17,788 nucleotides of DNA from Bacteroidales bacterium (GCA_900766975.1 CAAFXO010000011.1:1-17788), one strand, 5' to 3'. Positions 1 through 8,291 are shown, counted from the first letter of the stretch. Notes: generated by a model from the letters alone, not told the origin. A program made the numbers and translations.

Positions 1-287
1 GCCAGATTATAGTATTTTGTTTCTTCGCTACCTGTCTTTATAGTAATCGCATCGTCGGTCAGATCGTAAAACTCGACAAATTCTCCATCCCTTAATTCTT
101 CGGTATACCAAACAATGTGATTTTTAAATTTTGTCCATACAAATCCCCCTGATTCCTTAGTAAAATATTTGCCGACATAATCATCCCATACAATATCCGG
201 ATTGTATGGTTCTTCTTCTATTTCTTTGCTACACCCGGTGGCTAAGAGAGTCACAAAAGTCAATAAAACAAACCAATAGTGCTTCAT
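1..287 (-). CDS. Putative lipoprotein, 3' end cut off by the window edge
   Basis: An open minus-strand frame runs from an ATG at 287 to the window edge, giving 95 codons without a stop. The N-terminus is a lipoprotein signal: Lys2, a hydrophobic stretch (residues 4-16), then A-T-G-C with the lipidation cysteine at 19. The next residues, SKEIEEE, are acidic; in Bacteroidota such residues after the cysteine are associated with export to the cell surface, so surface display is possible (inference). The rest is polar and rich in aromatic and acidic residues and I recognise no family. The gene starts 18 bases after nrdG on the same strand, so it may be co-transcribed, but a link to nucleotide reduction is not evident. 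Confidence is good that it is a gene and low on function. Confidence 0.75.
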   Translation of the reverse strand, partial: MKHYWFVLLTFVTLLATGCSKEIEEEPYNPDIVWDDYVGKYFTKESGGFVWTKFKNHIVWYTEELRDGEFVEFYDLTDDAITIKTGSEETKYYNL

Positions 288-305
288 ATCTTCATAGTTT
301 TTAGT

Positions 306-770
306 CTATTCCCGGTCCGAGGGTTTGTTTATGTAGATGATGTTTTGGTTGGTGGAACCTCTGAATTTTAGATCGGGGTCGCGTTGGCTCTCTATGTAGG
401 GGCCGTCGACGATGGCTTCAATGTCGGTGATGGCGGATCTTAGCCTCGGCGTCTCCATAATCTCCCGATAGGTAAAGCCGGTGTAGAGCCACACCGAGTG
501 ACCGATCGCTTTGACTCTCCTTGCCAATTCTGCCACCTCTTCGGGATGATAAAGAGGATCCCCTCCCGAGAGGGTCACATCAAAGTCCTCTTCCTCTACT
601 ATCTCCATGATCTCATCTATGCTCATCTCCATGCCGGCCTCAAAATCCCACGACTGTGGATTGTGGCAGCCGGGACACTGATGACGGCATCCCGCAAAAT
701 AGATGGAGGTCCGGAAACCCGGACCATCCACCGTCGTACCCTTGATAATATCAAGTATTCGGATTGTCAT
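306..770 (-). CDS. nrdG: Anaerobic ribonucleoside-triphosphate reductase activating protein (radical SAM)
   Basis: NrdG uses a [4Fe-4S] cluster and S-adenosylmethionine to generate the glycyl radical on NrdD, making class III ribonucleotide reductase active under anoxia. The 154-residue length equals that of classic NrdG proteins. The cluster motif is C28-x3-C32-x2-C35 (CRHQCPGC), followed by HNPQSW. SGGDP (68-72) is the SAM-binding GGD/GGE-type motif, and DGPGFRTS (15-22) is typical of the family N-terminus. The ATG at 770 lies 11 bases after the nrdD stop, so the pair is almost certainly co-transcribed from the promoter upstream of nrdD. The protein is cytosolic. No irregularity is seen. 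Confidence 0.97.
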   Translation of the reverse strand: MTIRILDIIKGTTVDGPGFRTSIYFAGCRHQCPGCHNPQSWDFEAGMEMSIDEIMEIVEEEDFDVTLSGGDPLYHPEEVAELARRVKAIGHSVWLYTGFTYREIMETPRLRSAITDIEAIVDGPYIESQRDPDLKFRGSTNQNIIYINKPSDRE

Positions 771-781
771 GTCGTAATGGT

Positions 782-2986
782 TTATTTATGAACGACACGG
801 TCGTGAAGCTCTGCCAATTTACCGGAGTTCCATCTGTCGGTCGTGCCCACCAAATAGCCGGTGATGCGCTGGATAGTCTCAAAGGGTGTGCCACACTTCG
901 GACATGTCTTGCTCCCCTTGTCGGCATTCTCATAGCCGCAATTGGGACAGTGATTGCGATTGTGGTTGACCGACCCATAACCCATATCATACTTATCCAT
1001 CATATCAACGATCTGCATGATCGACTCCTCATTGTGAGTGGCATCGCCATCGATCTCCACATAGAAGATGTGACCACCCAGGGTGATGGCATGATAGGGT
1101 GCCTCTACTTTCGCCTTGTGACGCGGCGAACAGTGATAATAGACCGGTACATGGTTGGAGTTGGTGTAATACTCCTTGTCGGTTACGCCCGGGATGATGC
1201 CGAAGGACTTGCGATCGCGCTTGGTGAAACGTCCCGACAGACCCTCAGCGGGTGTGGCGAGAATAGAGTAGTTGTGACCATACTTCTCGCAATACTCGTT
1301 GGCACGACTCCTCATGTGGCTTACGATCTTCAGACCCAAGGCTTGTGCCTCCTCGCTCTCACCATGATGCTGACCAATCAAGGCTATCAAGCATTCGGCA
1401 AGTCCGATGAAACCGATACCGAGAGTGCCTTGATTGATTACCGATTCAATAGTGTCATTCGGCTTCAAGTTTTCTGTGTGATTCCACAACGAGCTCATCA
1501 CCAAGGGGAACTGTTTTGCCAAGGCTGTCTTCTGGAACTGGAATCTTTCGTCGAGCTGCTTGGCTGTGATGTCGAGCACATCGTTGAGATGCTCGAAAAA
1601 TTTCTCAATCCTCTCATTCTTGTCGCGGATCCCCATCACTTCGATGGCAAGACGCACGATATTGATGGTAGTGAATGAGAGATTGCCTCGCCCTACCGAC
1701 GTTCTCTCGCCATAACGGTTTTCAAACACGCGAGTGCGACAACCCATCGTAGCCACCTCATGGAGATAGCGCTTCGGATCATCCTCTTTCCACTCTTCGC
1801 TGCGATTGAACGACGCATCCAAGTTCAGAAAGTTGGGGAAGAAACGACGTGCCGTTACCTTGCATGCCAACTTATAGAGGTCGTAGTTGCGGTCTTCCGG
1901 CAGATAACTTACCCCACGTTTCTTCTTCCATATCTGGATGGGGAAGATGGCAGTAGCGCCATTGCCCACACCCTCGTAGGTGGAATTGAGAATCTCGCGG
2001 ATCACACAGCGTCCCTCTGCCGAAGTGTCCGTGCCATAGTTGATCGAGGAGAATACCACCTGGTTGCCACCGCGTGAGTGTATCGTGTTCATATTGTGGA
2101 TAAATGCCTCCATGGCTTGGTGCACACGATCCACAGTCTTATTGATGGCATGCTGCAAGTAGCGACCATCACCCTCCAAACCGTCAAGATCCTTCTTCAG
2201 ATAGTCATAGATTTCGATGTTGTATAAATGGCTGAGGTCTAATCCCATGAGTTGCTCCACCTTCTTCACCTCCTCGATATAAGAAGATCTCACAAAGGGG
2301 GCAAGATAGAAGTCGAATGCCGGAATCGCCTGACCGCCATGCATCTCATTTTGCGCCGTCTCCAAGGATATGCAGGCGATCACACTCGCCGTCTCGATAC
2401 GCTTGGCGGGACGTGACTCACCATGACCCGCCACAAAACCATTCTGCAAGATACGATCCAAGGGATGCTGAACACATGTAAGACTCTTGGTGGGGTAGTA
2501 GTCCTTGTCGTGGATGTGGATGTAATTGTTTTTCACCGCCTGCTTCACCTCCGCCGAGAGAAGATAGTCGTCAACGAAGGGCTTGGTGGTTTCGCTGGCA
2601 AATTTCATCATCATACCCGCCGGCGAGTCGGTGTTCATATTGGCATTCTCGCGGGTGATATCATTGTTCTTCGCTTCGATGATCTCAAGAAACATATCGC
2701 GAGTTTTGGCGCGACGAGCGATGCTGCGCTGGTCACGATAGGCTATGTAGCGCTTTGCTACATCCTTGCGCGATGACTTCATCAACTCGATCTCTACACG
2801 GTCCTGGATCTCTTCGACTGTCATCTGCTCATTGCCTGTCATTCCGATGCGGTCGGTGATGCGCTGAATCAATGCCTCATCCTCTCCCATCTCGGTGGTC
2901 AACATCGCCTTTCTTATCGCGGCTTTGATCTTCTCTTCATTGTAGCCGGCTACTCTGCCATCTCGCTTTATTACTGTCTGGATCAT
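782..2986 (-). CDS. nrdD: Anaerobic (class III) ribonucleoside-triphosphate reductase
   Basis: NrdD reduces ribonucleoside triphosphates to deoxyribonucleotides without oxygen, using a glycyl radical. The 734-residue protein starts with an ATP-cone (about residues 2-95, opening IQTVIKRDGRVAGYNEEKI) that senses ATP/dATP. The catalytic body contains the two expected active-site cysteines, C171 (LTCVQHPLD) and C416 (MGCRTRVFENRYG). A C-terminal zinc site uses C680-x2-C683 and C695-x2-C698. The radical glycine is G710 in RITGYL, 25 residues from the end. All key residues are present, so the enzyme looks active. It is first in the cluster with nrdG (11-base gap). A promoter and a transcript-end hairpin lie just upstream. 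No class I or II reductase is in the window. Confidence 0.98.
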   Translation of the reverse strand: MIQTVIKRDGRVAGYNEEKIKAAIRKAMLTTEMGEDEALIQRITDRIGMTGNEQMTVEEIQDRVEIELMKSSRKDVAKRYIAYRDQRSIARRAKTRDMFLEIIEAKNNDITRENANMNTDSPAGMMMKFASETTKPFVDDYLLSAEVKQAVKNNYIHIHDKDYYPTKSLTCVQHPLDRILQNGFVAGHGESRPAKRIETASVIACISLETAQNEMHGGQAIPAFDFYLAPFVRSSYIEEVKKVEQLMGLDLSHLYNIEIYDYLKKDLDGLEGDGRYLQHAINKTVDRVHQAMEAFIHNMNTIHSRGGNQVVFSSINYGTDTSAEGRCVIREILNSTYEGVGNGATAIFPIQIWKKKRGVSYLPEDRNYDLYKLACKVTARRFFPNFLNLDASFNRSEEWKEDDPKRYLHEVATMGCRTRVFENRYGERTSVGRGNLSFTTINIVRLAIEVMGIRDKNERIEKFFEHLNDVLDITAKQLDERFQFQKTALAKQFPLVMSSLWNHTENLKPNDTIESVINQGTLGIGFIGLAECLIALIGQHHGESEEAQALGLKIVSHMRSRANEYCEKYGHNYSILATPAEGLSGRFTKRDRKSFGIIPGVTDKEYYTNSNHVPVYYHCSPRHKAKVEAPYHAITLGGHIFYVEIDGDATHNEESIMQIVDMMDKYDMGYGSVNHNRNHCPNCGYENADKGSKTCPKCGTPFETIQRITGYLVGTTDRWNSGKLAELHDRVVHK

Positions 2987-3026
2987 CTGGAGTTTTATCC
3001 TTTTTTGAGTTGTTATGTATTAGAAA

Positions 3027-3050
3027 GCGGCTCACCTTTCGGCGAACCGC
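3027..3050 (-). promoter_or_regulatory. GAAA-loop hairpin at the predicted 5' end of the nrdD transcript
   Basis: Read on the minus strand this is a 10-bp stem (GCGGTTCGCC with GGTGAGCCGC, two G-U pairs) closed by a GAAA tetraloop. It begins about 3 bases after the TAATTTTG box of the nrdD promoter, so the nrdD mRNA would start at or next to it. It could stabilise the mRNA or act in control. It is followed by TTTCTAAT, so it could instead be a weak terminator for nspC reading in from the right. The structure itself is clear; its role is inference. Confidence 0.6.
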
Positions 3051-3052
3051 TA

Positions 3053-3083
3053 CAAAATTAATACTAATTTTTAACTCTGCAAA
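3053..3083 (-). promoter_or_regulatory. Promoter of nrdD-nrdG
   Basis: On the minus strand the sequence holds TTTG (complement of 3080-3083), a 19-base spacer, and TAATTTTG (complement of 3053-3060). This matches the Bacteroidota primary sigma pattern of a TTTG-type -33 element and a TAnnTTTG -7 element. The predicted start is near 3049, about 60 bases before the nrdD ATG. Confidence 0.7.
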
Positions 3084-3137
3084 ATTTTTTCAATTATTTT
3101 ATTGAAAAATATTTTGGATAACTTTTTGACCATTCCA

Positions 3138-3174
3138 AATTTTTAACTAACAGAAATTCAGTTGGTTAAAAATT
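3138..3174. repeat. AT-rich inverted repeat upstream of the nrdD promoter
   Basis: AATTTTTAACTAAC (3138-3151) and GTTGGTTAAAAATT (3161-3174) form 14-bp arms with one mismatch around a 9-base centre. The half-site AATTTTTAACT recurs as a direct copy at 3067-3077, inside the promoter spacer. A second perfect 9-bp inverted repeat (TTTTTCAAT 3086-3094, ATTGAAAAA 3101-3109) lies between them. Placement from about -20 to -125 of the predicted start suggests operator sites. A role in ending nspC transcription is the alternative. Confidence 0.45.
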
Positions 3175-3236
3175 ATTTCGGAAAACTTTTAGGTTTTGTT
3201 GCTTTTCTTAAGTTGCTGTTTTAGAAATTTTTCCGG

Positions 3237-4376
3237 TCAGTCCATGCGGTTGCGATAGTCGTCGTAAGTGAACTCGCGAAGCAACTGCGGTTCGCCGTTT
3301 GTCGGCTTGTACCATATCGAGGGATGCTGTATGCCGTTGAACATGTTGGTCTTCACCGTAGTGTAGTGGTTCATATCCATCAGCGTGAGTCGCTCGCCGG
3401 GCTGTAGCTCGTGGTCGAATTTCCAATCCCCTACGAAGTCACCGCTGAGGCAGGAGTTGCCGCCGAGACGATAGCTCACGGCTGTAGCTGACTCGCTCTC
3501 GTCGGGAAGGGATTCTTCGATGTTGGGCTTGTAGGGCATCTCCAAGCAGTCGGGCATGTGGCAGGCAAAGGAGGCATCGATAATGGCGGTCTTGATGCCG
3601 GCATCTTCCACCACATCCAAGACTGTCGTAATCAGATCGCCCGTTTGCCAGGTGAAGGCACTACCCGGTTCGATGATGAGTTGCAGGTGGGGATAGCGCT
3701 CATGAAGTCCCTTGATAAGTCGAATCAGATGGTCGGTGTCGTAGTCTCGCCGTGTGATGAGATGTCCTCCACCCATATTGAGCCATTTCACCTGCGGCAA
3801 GAGGTGGCCATATTGCTCGATGAAGGCTTCGAGCACAGCCTCTAAGTCGTAGCTCGTAGACTCGCAGAGAGCATGGAAGTGAAGTCCCTCGATACCCTCC
3901 GGCAATCCGGCGGTGAGACGCTCCGGGTTCTCGCCAAAACGAGACCCCGGCATACAGGGATTGTAGATGTCGGTCTCGATAACACTGCAATGGGGATTGA
4001 CTCGCAACCCTGCCGAGACATGGTGCTCACACGCTTTCATTTGTGGATAGAAACGCTCGAATTGCGCCAAGGAGTTGAAAGTGATATGGCTGCATCCCTC
4101 CAAAAATTCCGGGAAGGATTCGTCGGTATAGACCGGACAGTAGGCATGCACATCATGACCTAAATGCTCGAACGAGAGCTTCATCTCGTTCAGCGAACTG
4201 GCGGTAGAGGCGGTGAAATATTCCCGGATTACCGGAAAGGTCTTCCACAGTGCATTTGCTTTGAATGCCATGATGATCTTCAGATCGGCTTCTCGACTCA
4301 CCATCTGCAACTTTCCCAGATTCTTCCGCAGACGATCTTCATATACTATATAATAAGGTGTCTTGATATTTTGCAT
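3237..4376 (-). CDS. nspC: Carboxynorspermidine/carboxyspermidine decarboxylase
   Basis: NspC is a PLP-dependent fold-III decarboxylase that converts carboxyspermidine to spermidine (or carboxynorspermidine to norspermidine), the last step of the polyamine route used by many Bacteroidota. The 379-residue length is normal. Visible landmarks are the PLP lysine K39 in MAFKANALW, HFHALCES (167-173), the glycine-rich GGG (202-204), the phosphate-binding EPGSA (236-240), GGNSCLSGD with the catalytic-type C309, and MNHYTTVKTNMFNGI near 335-349. The ATG at 4376 is 37 bases after the pcrA stop on the same strand, so co-transcription is likely. No partner dehydrogenase gene for carboxyspermidine formation is in the window. 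Whether the product is spermidine or norspermidine cannot be read here. Confidence 0.95.
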   Translation of the reverse strand: MQNIKTPYYIVYEDRLRKNLGKLQMVSREADLKIIMAFKANALWKTFPVIREYFTASTASSLNEMKLSFEHLGHDVHAYCPVYTDESFPEFLEGCSHITFNSLAQFERFYPQMKACEHHVSAGLRVNPHCSVIETDIYNPCMPGSRFGENPERLTAGLPEGIEGLHFHALCESTSYDLEAVLEAFIEQYGHLLPQVKWLNMGGGHLITRRDYDTDHLIRLIKGLHERYPHLQLIIEPGSAFTWQTGDLITTVLDVVEDAGIKTAIIDASFACHMPDCLEMPYKPNIEESLPDESESATAVSYRLGGNSCLSGDFVGDWKFDHELQPGERLTLMDMNHYTTVKTNMFNGIQHPSIWYKPTNGEPQLLREFTYDDYRNRMD

Positions 4377-4413
4377 ATTATATATATTTTTTTAACCCAA
4401 TAACCAATAACCC

Positions 4414-6771
4414 CTAACCCTCCAAGATAATAAACTTGGCATATTTCAGCAGTAAGTTCTTCGTGCCGATGGCTCCGAAGTCTACGGTGATGCTTGGTTC
4501 GCCGCTGATGTTACCCTTTTTGATGATCACCCCTTTGCCGAGTTTGGAGTGGAGTATCTGCATACCGATCTCGAGGGTGTCGGCGCTATGTTGCGGTTTG
4601 ACGCCGCTGTCGGCGATTTCTCCCACTTTGCGAAGTCGTTTCGCTCCGGTGTATCCTGCCGCTGCTCCTGCGTTCGGTCTCGGCGTGGAGGGTGTGAAAC
4701 GATTGCCGCCATAGTTGCCGCCGCCATAGTTGCCGGCATAGTTGCCGTAGGGATTGCCGAAGGATTGATGCATTTCGCCATATCCGGATCCGGCGGCTTG
4801 GTTGGAGTCGGAGATATGGATATATCGGCGGTCGAGTTCTCTGATGAATCGCGAGGGGGATGATATCTTGGTCTGACCGTTATGGAATCTGGTCTTGGCA
4901 TGGGTGATGACACATGTCTCTTTGGCGCGTGTTATCGCCACATACATCAGTCGGCGCTCTTCTTCGACTTCTGCGATGCTCTCCATCGCCAAGGCTGAGG
5001 GGAAGAGCTCTTCTTCCGCCCCGACGATGTAGACATGCTTGAACTCGAGTCCCTTGGCGGCATGCACGGTCATCAGCGTTACTTTCGGTTCGTTGCTCTT
5101 TTCCTTTTCGTCGGCGTCGGTGGCAAGTGACACTTCGCTGATGAATGAGGTGAGGTCGACTTCCTCTTCGCCACTCTCCATGCGGAGGTCAACGAAGTCT
5201 TTCAAGCCGTTGAGCAACTCTGACATATTCTCCTGACGGGAGATGTTTTCGGGAGTGGTGTCATGGGCATATACCATCAGCAGTCCGGCGCGGTTGTAGA
5301 TAAGGCGGCCGATGTCGTAGGCGTTGGATTTGCCGTTGTCGACGATAAACTCATGGATCATATCGACGAAGGCATTCAGTTTCTTGCGCGTACCACCATT
5401 GACATCGAGGGTGTATTGATCGGGATTGTCGAGGATCTGCCACATCGACACCTGATGCTCGCTGGCTGCTTCTTGGATCTTCTTGAGGGTCGTCGCACCG
5501 ATGCCTCGTGCCGGGAAGTTGATGATACGTTTCAGTGCCTCATCGTCGTCAGGATTGATGGTGACGCGAAAGTAGCCGATCACATCTTTGATCTCTTTGC
5601 GCTGGTAGAAGGCTGTGCCTCCCACGATACGGTAGTTGATGTTGCGCTTGCGGAGTGCCTCTTCGAGCACGCGGCTCTGCGCGTTGGTGCGGTAGAGCAC
5701 GGCGTAGTCGTCGTAGGTGTCATGCTCCGAGAGTTTCATGCCATTGATCGAGGTGGCTACGATATATGCCTCTTCGATGTCACTGTAGGTCTGGATGATC
5801 TCGATCGGTGCACCCTTGGCATTCTCCGAATATACCTGCTTGGGGAGCTGCATCGTGTTTTTCTTGATCAGGCTCCCGGCGGCATCGACGATGTTTTGCG
5901 TCGAACGGTAGTTGCGCTCCAATTTGAAGGTATGCAATCCGGGGTAGTACCTCTCCAAGTTGAGGATGTTGCCGATGTTTGCTCCGCGGAAGGAGTAGAT
6001 GCTCTGGGCATCATCACCCACCACGCAGATCATATTGTCGGGACGTGCCAACTGCGACACGATCATGTGCTGGGCGAAGTTGGTGTCCTGATATTCATCT
6101 ACGAGGATATATCTGAAGAACTCTTGATAGTGGCGGCAGATGTCGGGGTTGTCGCGCAGAAGTATGTTCATATTGTAGAGGATATCGTCGAAGTCCATGG
6201 CGTTGGCTGCCCGACAACGTTCGCAATATGCCTTGTAGATGATGCCAAGCATGGGACGCTTGCTGCGGCGATCTTCTTCGGCATATTCTCGCTTGTACAT
6301 GTCGGGGGAGATCATCGCATTCTTGGCATTGGAGATGCGCGATGCCACACTCGAGGCTTTATACTGCTTGTCGTCGATGTTGAGCGATTTGATAATCTGC
6401 TTGATCAGCGAGGAGGAGTCGTTGGAGTCGTAGATGGTAAATCCCGGCTTATAACCGATCAGGTCGCAGTGGTGGCGCAAGATGCGCAGGAAGATGGAGT
6501 GGAATGTACCCATCCATATTCGCGATGCCGCCTTGTAGCCCGCCACTTCGGTGATGCGATCTTTCATCTCGCGTGCCGCCTTGTTGGTGAAGGTCAATGC
6601 CATAATCCTGTAGGGCTCAAAGCCTAAGGTCAACAGGTGGAGTATTTTGTAGGTCAGCACTCGCGTCTTCCCCGAACCGGCTCCGGCTATCACCAATGAT
6701 GGCCCGTCGCAATATTCTACGGCGGCACGCTGCTGTGGATTCAATTCTTCAAGATATCTCTGTTCTGCCAT
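4414..6771 (-). CDS. pcrA: UvrD/PcrA-type superfamily 1A 3'-5' DNA helicase
   Basis: This ATP-driven 3'-5' DNA helicase acts in nucleotide excision repair, replication restart and removal of recombinase filaments. The 785-residue protein has all SF1A motifs in order: Walker A GAGSGKT (30-36), motif Ia LTFTNKAAREM (59-69), motif II VDEYQDT (224-230), motif III GDDAQSIYSFRGA (252-264), motif IV LERNYRST (284-291), motif V TVHAAKGLEF (568-577) and motif VI MYVAITRAKE (609-618). A Gly/Asn/Tyr-rich linker (about 663-692) leads to a C-terminal Tudor-like domain (about 735-783, from IGMQILHSKLGKG to LLKYAKFIIL), the part that contacts RNA polymerase in PcrA/UvrD. The gene follows the HsdR-N-like gene after 89 bases and precedes nspC. 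I use pcrA; uvrD is equally defensible. Confidence 0.95.
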   Translation of the reverse strand: MAEQRYLEELNPQQRAAVEYCDGPSLVIAGAGSGKTRVLTYKILHLLTLGFEPYRIMALTFTNKAAREMKDRITEVAGYKAASRIWMGTFHSIFLRILRHHCDLIGYKPGFTIYDSNDSSSLIKQIIKSLNIDDKQYKASSVASRISNAKNAMISPDMYKREYAEEDRRSKRPMLGIIYKAYCERCRAANAMDFDDILYNMNILLRDNPDICRHYQEFFRYILVDEYQDTNFAQHMIVSQLARPDNMICVVGDDAQSIYSFRGANIGNILNLERYYPGLHTFKLERNYRSTQNIVDAAGSLIKKNTMQLPKQVYSENAKGAPIEIIQTYSDIEEAYIVATSINGMKLSEHDTYDDYAVLYRTNAQSRVLEEALRKRNINYRIVGGTAFYQRKEIKDVIGYFRVTINPDDDEALKRIINFPARGIGATTLKKIQEAASEHQVSMWQILDNPDQYTLDVNGGTRKKLNAFVDMIHEFIVDNGKSNAYDIGRLIYNRAGLLMVYAHDTTPENISRQENMSELLNGLKDFVDLRMESGEEEVDLTSFISEVSLATDADEKEKSNEPKVTLMTVHAAKGLEFKHVYIVGAEEELFPSALAMESIAEVEEERRLMYVAITRAKETCVITHAKTRFHNGQTKISSPSRFIRELDRRYIHISDSNQAAGSGYGEMHQSFGNPYGNYAGNYGGGNYGGNRFTPSTPRPNAGAAAGYTGAKRLRKVGEIADSGVKPQHSADTLEIGMQILHSKLGKGVIIKKGNISGEPSITVDFGAIGTKNLLLKYAKFIILEG

Positions 6772-6860
6772 TTCTTTCGTTGATTGCTTCTCTCTATCTT
6801 TATCTCTATTCTATATCTTTCTGTCTCTATCAGATGTTTTATGCTTTAGTTTCTGCCTTT

Positions 6861-7334
6861 TTAGTTTAGCGGGGCTATCAGTTGGTGATAGTCCGGTATC
6901 TGCGGGATGAAGTGATAGGTATTGTTGACATAGTCGATCTTGCAGCAGTAGTGGTTCATCCCGTTCGACACCACAAGGTATTCGGCATGCAGACTCATGT
7001 TGTATCTCACTATCTGGTCGAAGACAGCCTGCGTCACGGTCACATCGGGGGCCTTGTATTCCACGATGATCAGCGGATGATTATCCCTGCCGAATACCAC
7101 CGTGTCACACCGCTTACGCGTGCCGTTGACCTCGATGCCGATCTCATTGGCGGTCAAACTCTCGGGGTAGTGGTAGTGATCGCGAAGCCACGCCACAAAG
7201 TTCTGCCTCACCCACTCTTCGGGAGTGAGGGTCACCCATTTGTCGCGTAGCCGGTCGAACACCTTGACTATGTCGTTATCCCGACGTAGACGCAAGGGGG
7301 TCTCCGGCAGATTTAATTTCGGATATTCTGTCAT
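6861..7334 (-). CDS. Stand-alone HsdR N-terminal-like PD-(D/E)XK nuclease-fold protein
   Basis: This 157-residue protein resembles only the nuclease-like N-terminal domain of type I restriction R subunits (HSDR_N family), without translocase domains. The PD-(D/E)XK core is visible: candidate acidic residue E64, D77 in TRKRCDTVVF, and E92-x-K94 in IIVEYKAP. A Q107-x3-Y111 motif (QIVRY) follows, as in RecB-like nucleases. The sites look intact, so it may cut or bind DNA. No hsdM, hsdS or full hsdR lies nearby, so it is not a restriction locus. Related single-domain proteins are widespread in Bacteroidota and their role is unestablished. It lies 40 bases after the S1/P1 nuclease gene and 89 bases before pcrA on the same strand, which hints at DNA metabolism (inference). 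Confidence 0.85.
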   Translation of the reverse strand: MTEYPKLNLPETPLRLRRDNDIVKVFDRLRDKWVTLTPEEWVRQNFVAWLRDHYHYPESLTANEIGIEVNGTRKRCDTVVFGRDNHPLIIVEYKAPDVTVTQAVFDQIVRYNMSLHAEYLVVSNGMNHYCCKIDYVNNTYHFIPQIPDYHQLIAPLN

Positions 7335-7374
7335 GCCTTTCTCTATTCAGTTGAACTCTGATATCCCCCCTATC

Positions 7375-8172
7375 TTATTTGCCGAAATTCTTGTCTAAGA
7401 GTGTGTTCAATACTTTGGCAAGCCTCAAACCGCCCCTCAGCAGTTGCTGCTCGATCAGGGGTGTCCATCCTGCTATCTCGTCATAACTGATGTTGCTCTC
7501 TTGGGGTGTCTTTTCGTAGATCTCGCCGGCATATTGATATGTCTCTCTTGCCCATACACTCGGGTCGAGACTCTCGGTGATTTTTGCCTCTTCTTCGGCA
7601 TTGGCACGGTCGATCTGATATTGCCATTCGGTGTAACTCCATTTGTGCCCCGCTTCGAGGATGCTGCTATCCCACACCGAATGCAACTTGTTGGTCTTGC
7701 CGAAGAATTTTACCGGCCATTTGTTGCCTCCCTGATCGCTGCGATGTCCCATGTGCATCGGCTGGTGGATATCTCCCATCAGGTGAACCACTATCTTAAG
7801 GGCCAGAGCACGATCTTCAATGTTCTGAGTCTCATCGCCCAGATTCTTCATCTCCTTCTCAAGGGCTGTCACGATGTCTCCCTTCTCTTCGAGTCGGGCG
7901 GTATACCAGTTCTCATCGCGGTCGATGTCCTTGTAGTGCCAGGTCTTGGTGTAGGCATAGTCGGGAGTGTGCGAGGCATTGTCAAGCCAGTTGGCATAAT
8001 AGACTATCGACTTGCCTCCCAAGAGTGTTTCGGCTGTGGCTTTCGCTTCCGGAGTGAGATGACATTCCGCGATATATGCCACTACGTCATGTCCCTTCTG
8101 TCCCCATCCGTAGGCGGCAACGGCACTGCTGACACACCATGCTGCCATGAGATATTTCATTATATTTTTCAT
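7375..8172 (-). CDS. Secreted S1/P1-type zinc nuclease
   Basis: S1/P1 nucleases use three zinc ions to hydrolyse single-stranded DNA/RNA and 3'-nucleotides outside the cytoplasm, commonly for nucleotide scavenging. Residues 1-22 form a type I signal peptide ending AAYG. Cleavage would leave W23 as the mature N-terminus, which the family needs because the terminal Trp binds zinc. The other zinc ligands are present: H28 (GQKGHD), D64 (NWLDN), H79 (TWHYKD), H130 and D134 and H140 (VHLMGDIHQPMH), H164 and D168 (LHSVWD). The 265-residue length is normal. It is the first gene of the minus-strand run toward pcrA. A good -7 box lies about 100 bases upstream. Confidence 0.93.
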   Translation of the reverse strand: MKNIMKYLMAAWCVSSAVAAYGWGQKGHDVVAYIAECHLTPEAKATAETLLGGKSIVYYANWLDNASHTPDYAYTKTWHYKDIDRDENWYTARLEEKGDIVTALEKEMKNLGDETQNIEDRALALKIVVHLMGDIHQPMHMGHRSDQGGNKWPVKFFGKTNKLHSVWDSSILEAGHKWSYTEWQYQIDRANAEEEAKITESLDPSVWARETYQYAGEIYEKTPQESNISYDEIAGWTPLIEQQLLRGGLRLAKVLNTLLDKNFGK

Positions 8173-8239
8173 AAGTTCTGCGAGTTTTTGTCAGTTCGGT
8201 TTATATATTTTTTATGTTCTATTGAGTATTCTTTTTTGC

Positions 8240-8279
8240 ATCGAGTTGCTGCACTCGATTTTTGCATCCCACAAAGTTA
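8240..8279 (-). promoter_or_regulatory. Likely promoter -7 box and leader hairpin of the S1/P1 nuclease gene
   Basis: On the minus strand TAACTTTG (complement of 8272-8279) matches the TAnnTTTG -7 element. No clean TTTG lies 19-20 bases upstream; the T-rich tract of the neighbouring terminator occupies that place. Within the predicted leader, ATCGAGT and ACTCGAT (8253-8259 and 8240-8246) form a 7-bp stem with a 6-base loop, about 10 bases after the expected start. Confidence 0.45.
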
Positions 8280-8291
8280 CTCAAAATTCGG

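Noticed and set aside
764..1678. Plus-strand open frame (304 codons) antisense to nrdD
   Set aside because: It lies opposite conserved NrdD sequence, including the radical site, and has no supporting motif.
5263..6627. Long plus-strand open frame (454 codons) antisense to the helicase gene
   Set aside because: The minus strand encodes all SF1A helicase motifs across this span. The antisense product has no recognisable domain and arises from the codon bias of the real gene.
6861..7334. Type I restriction-modification locus
   Set aside because: Only an HsdR-N-like single domain is present; there is no methyltransferase, specificity subunit or translocase domain nearby.
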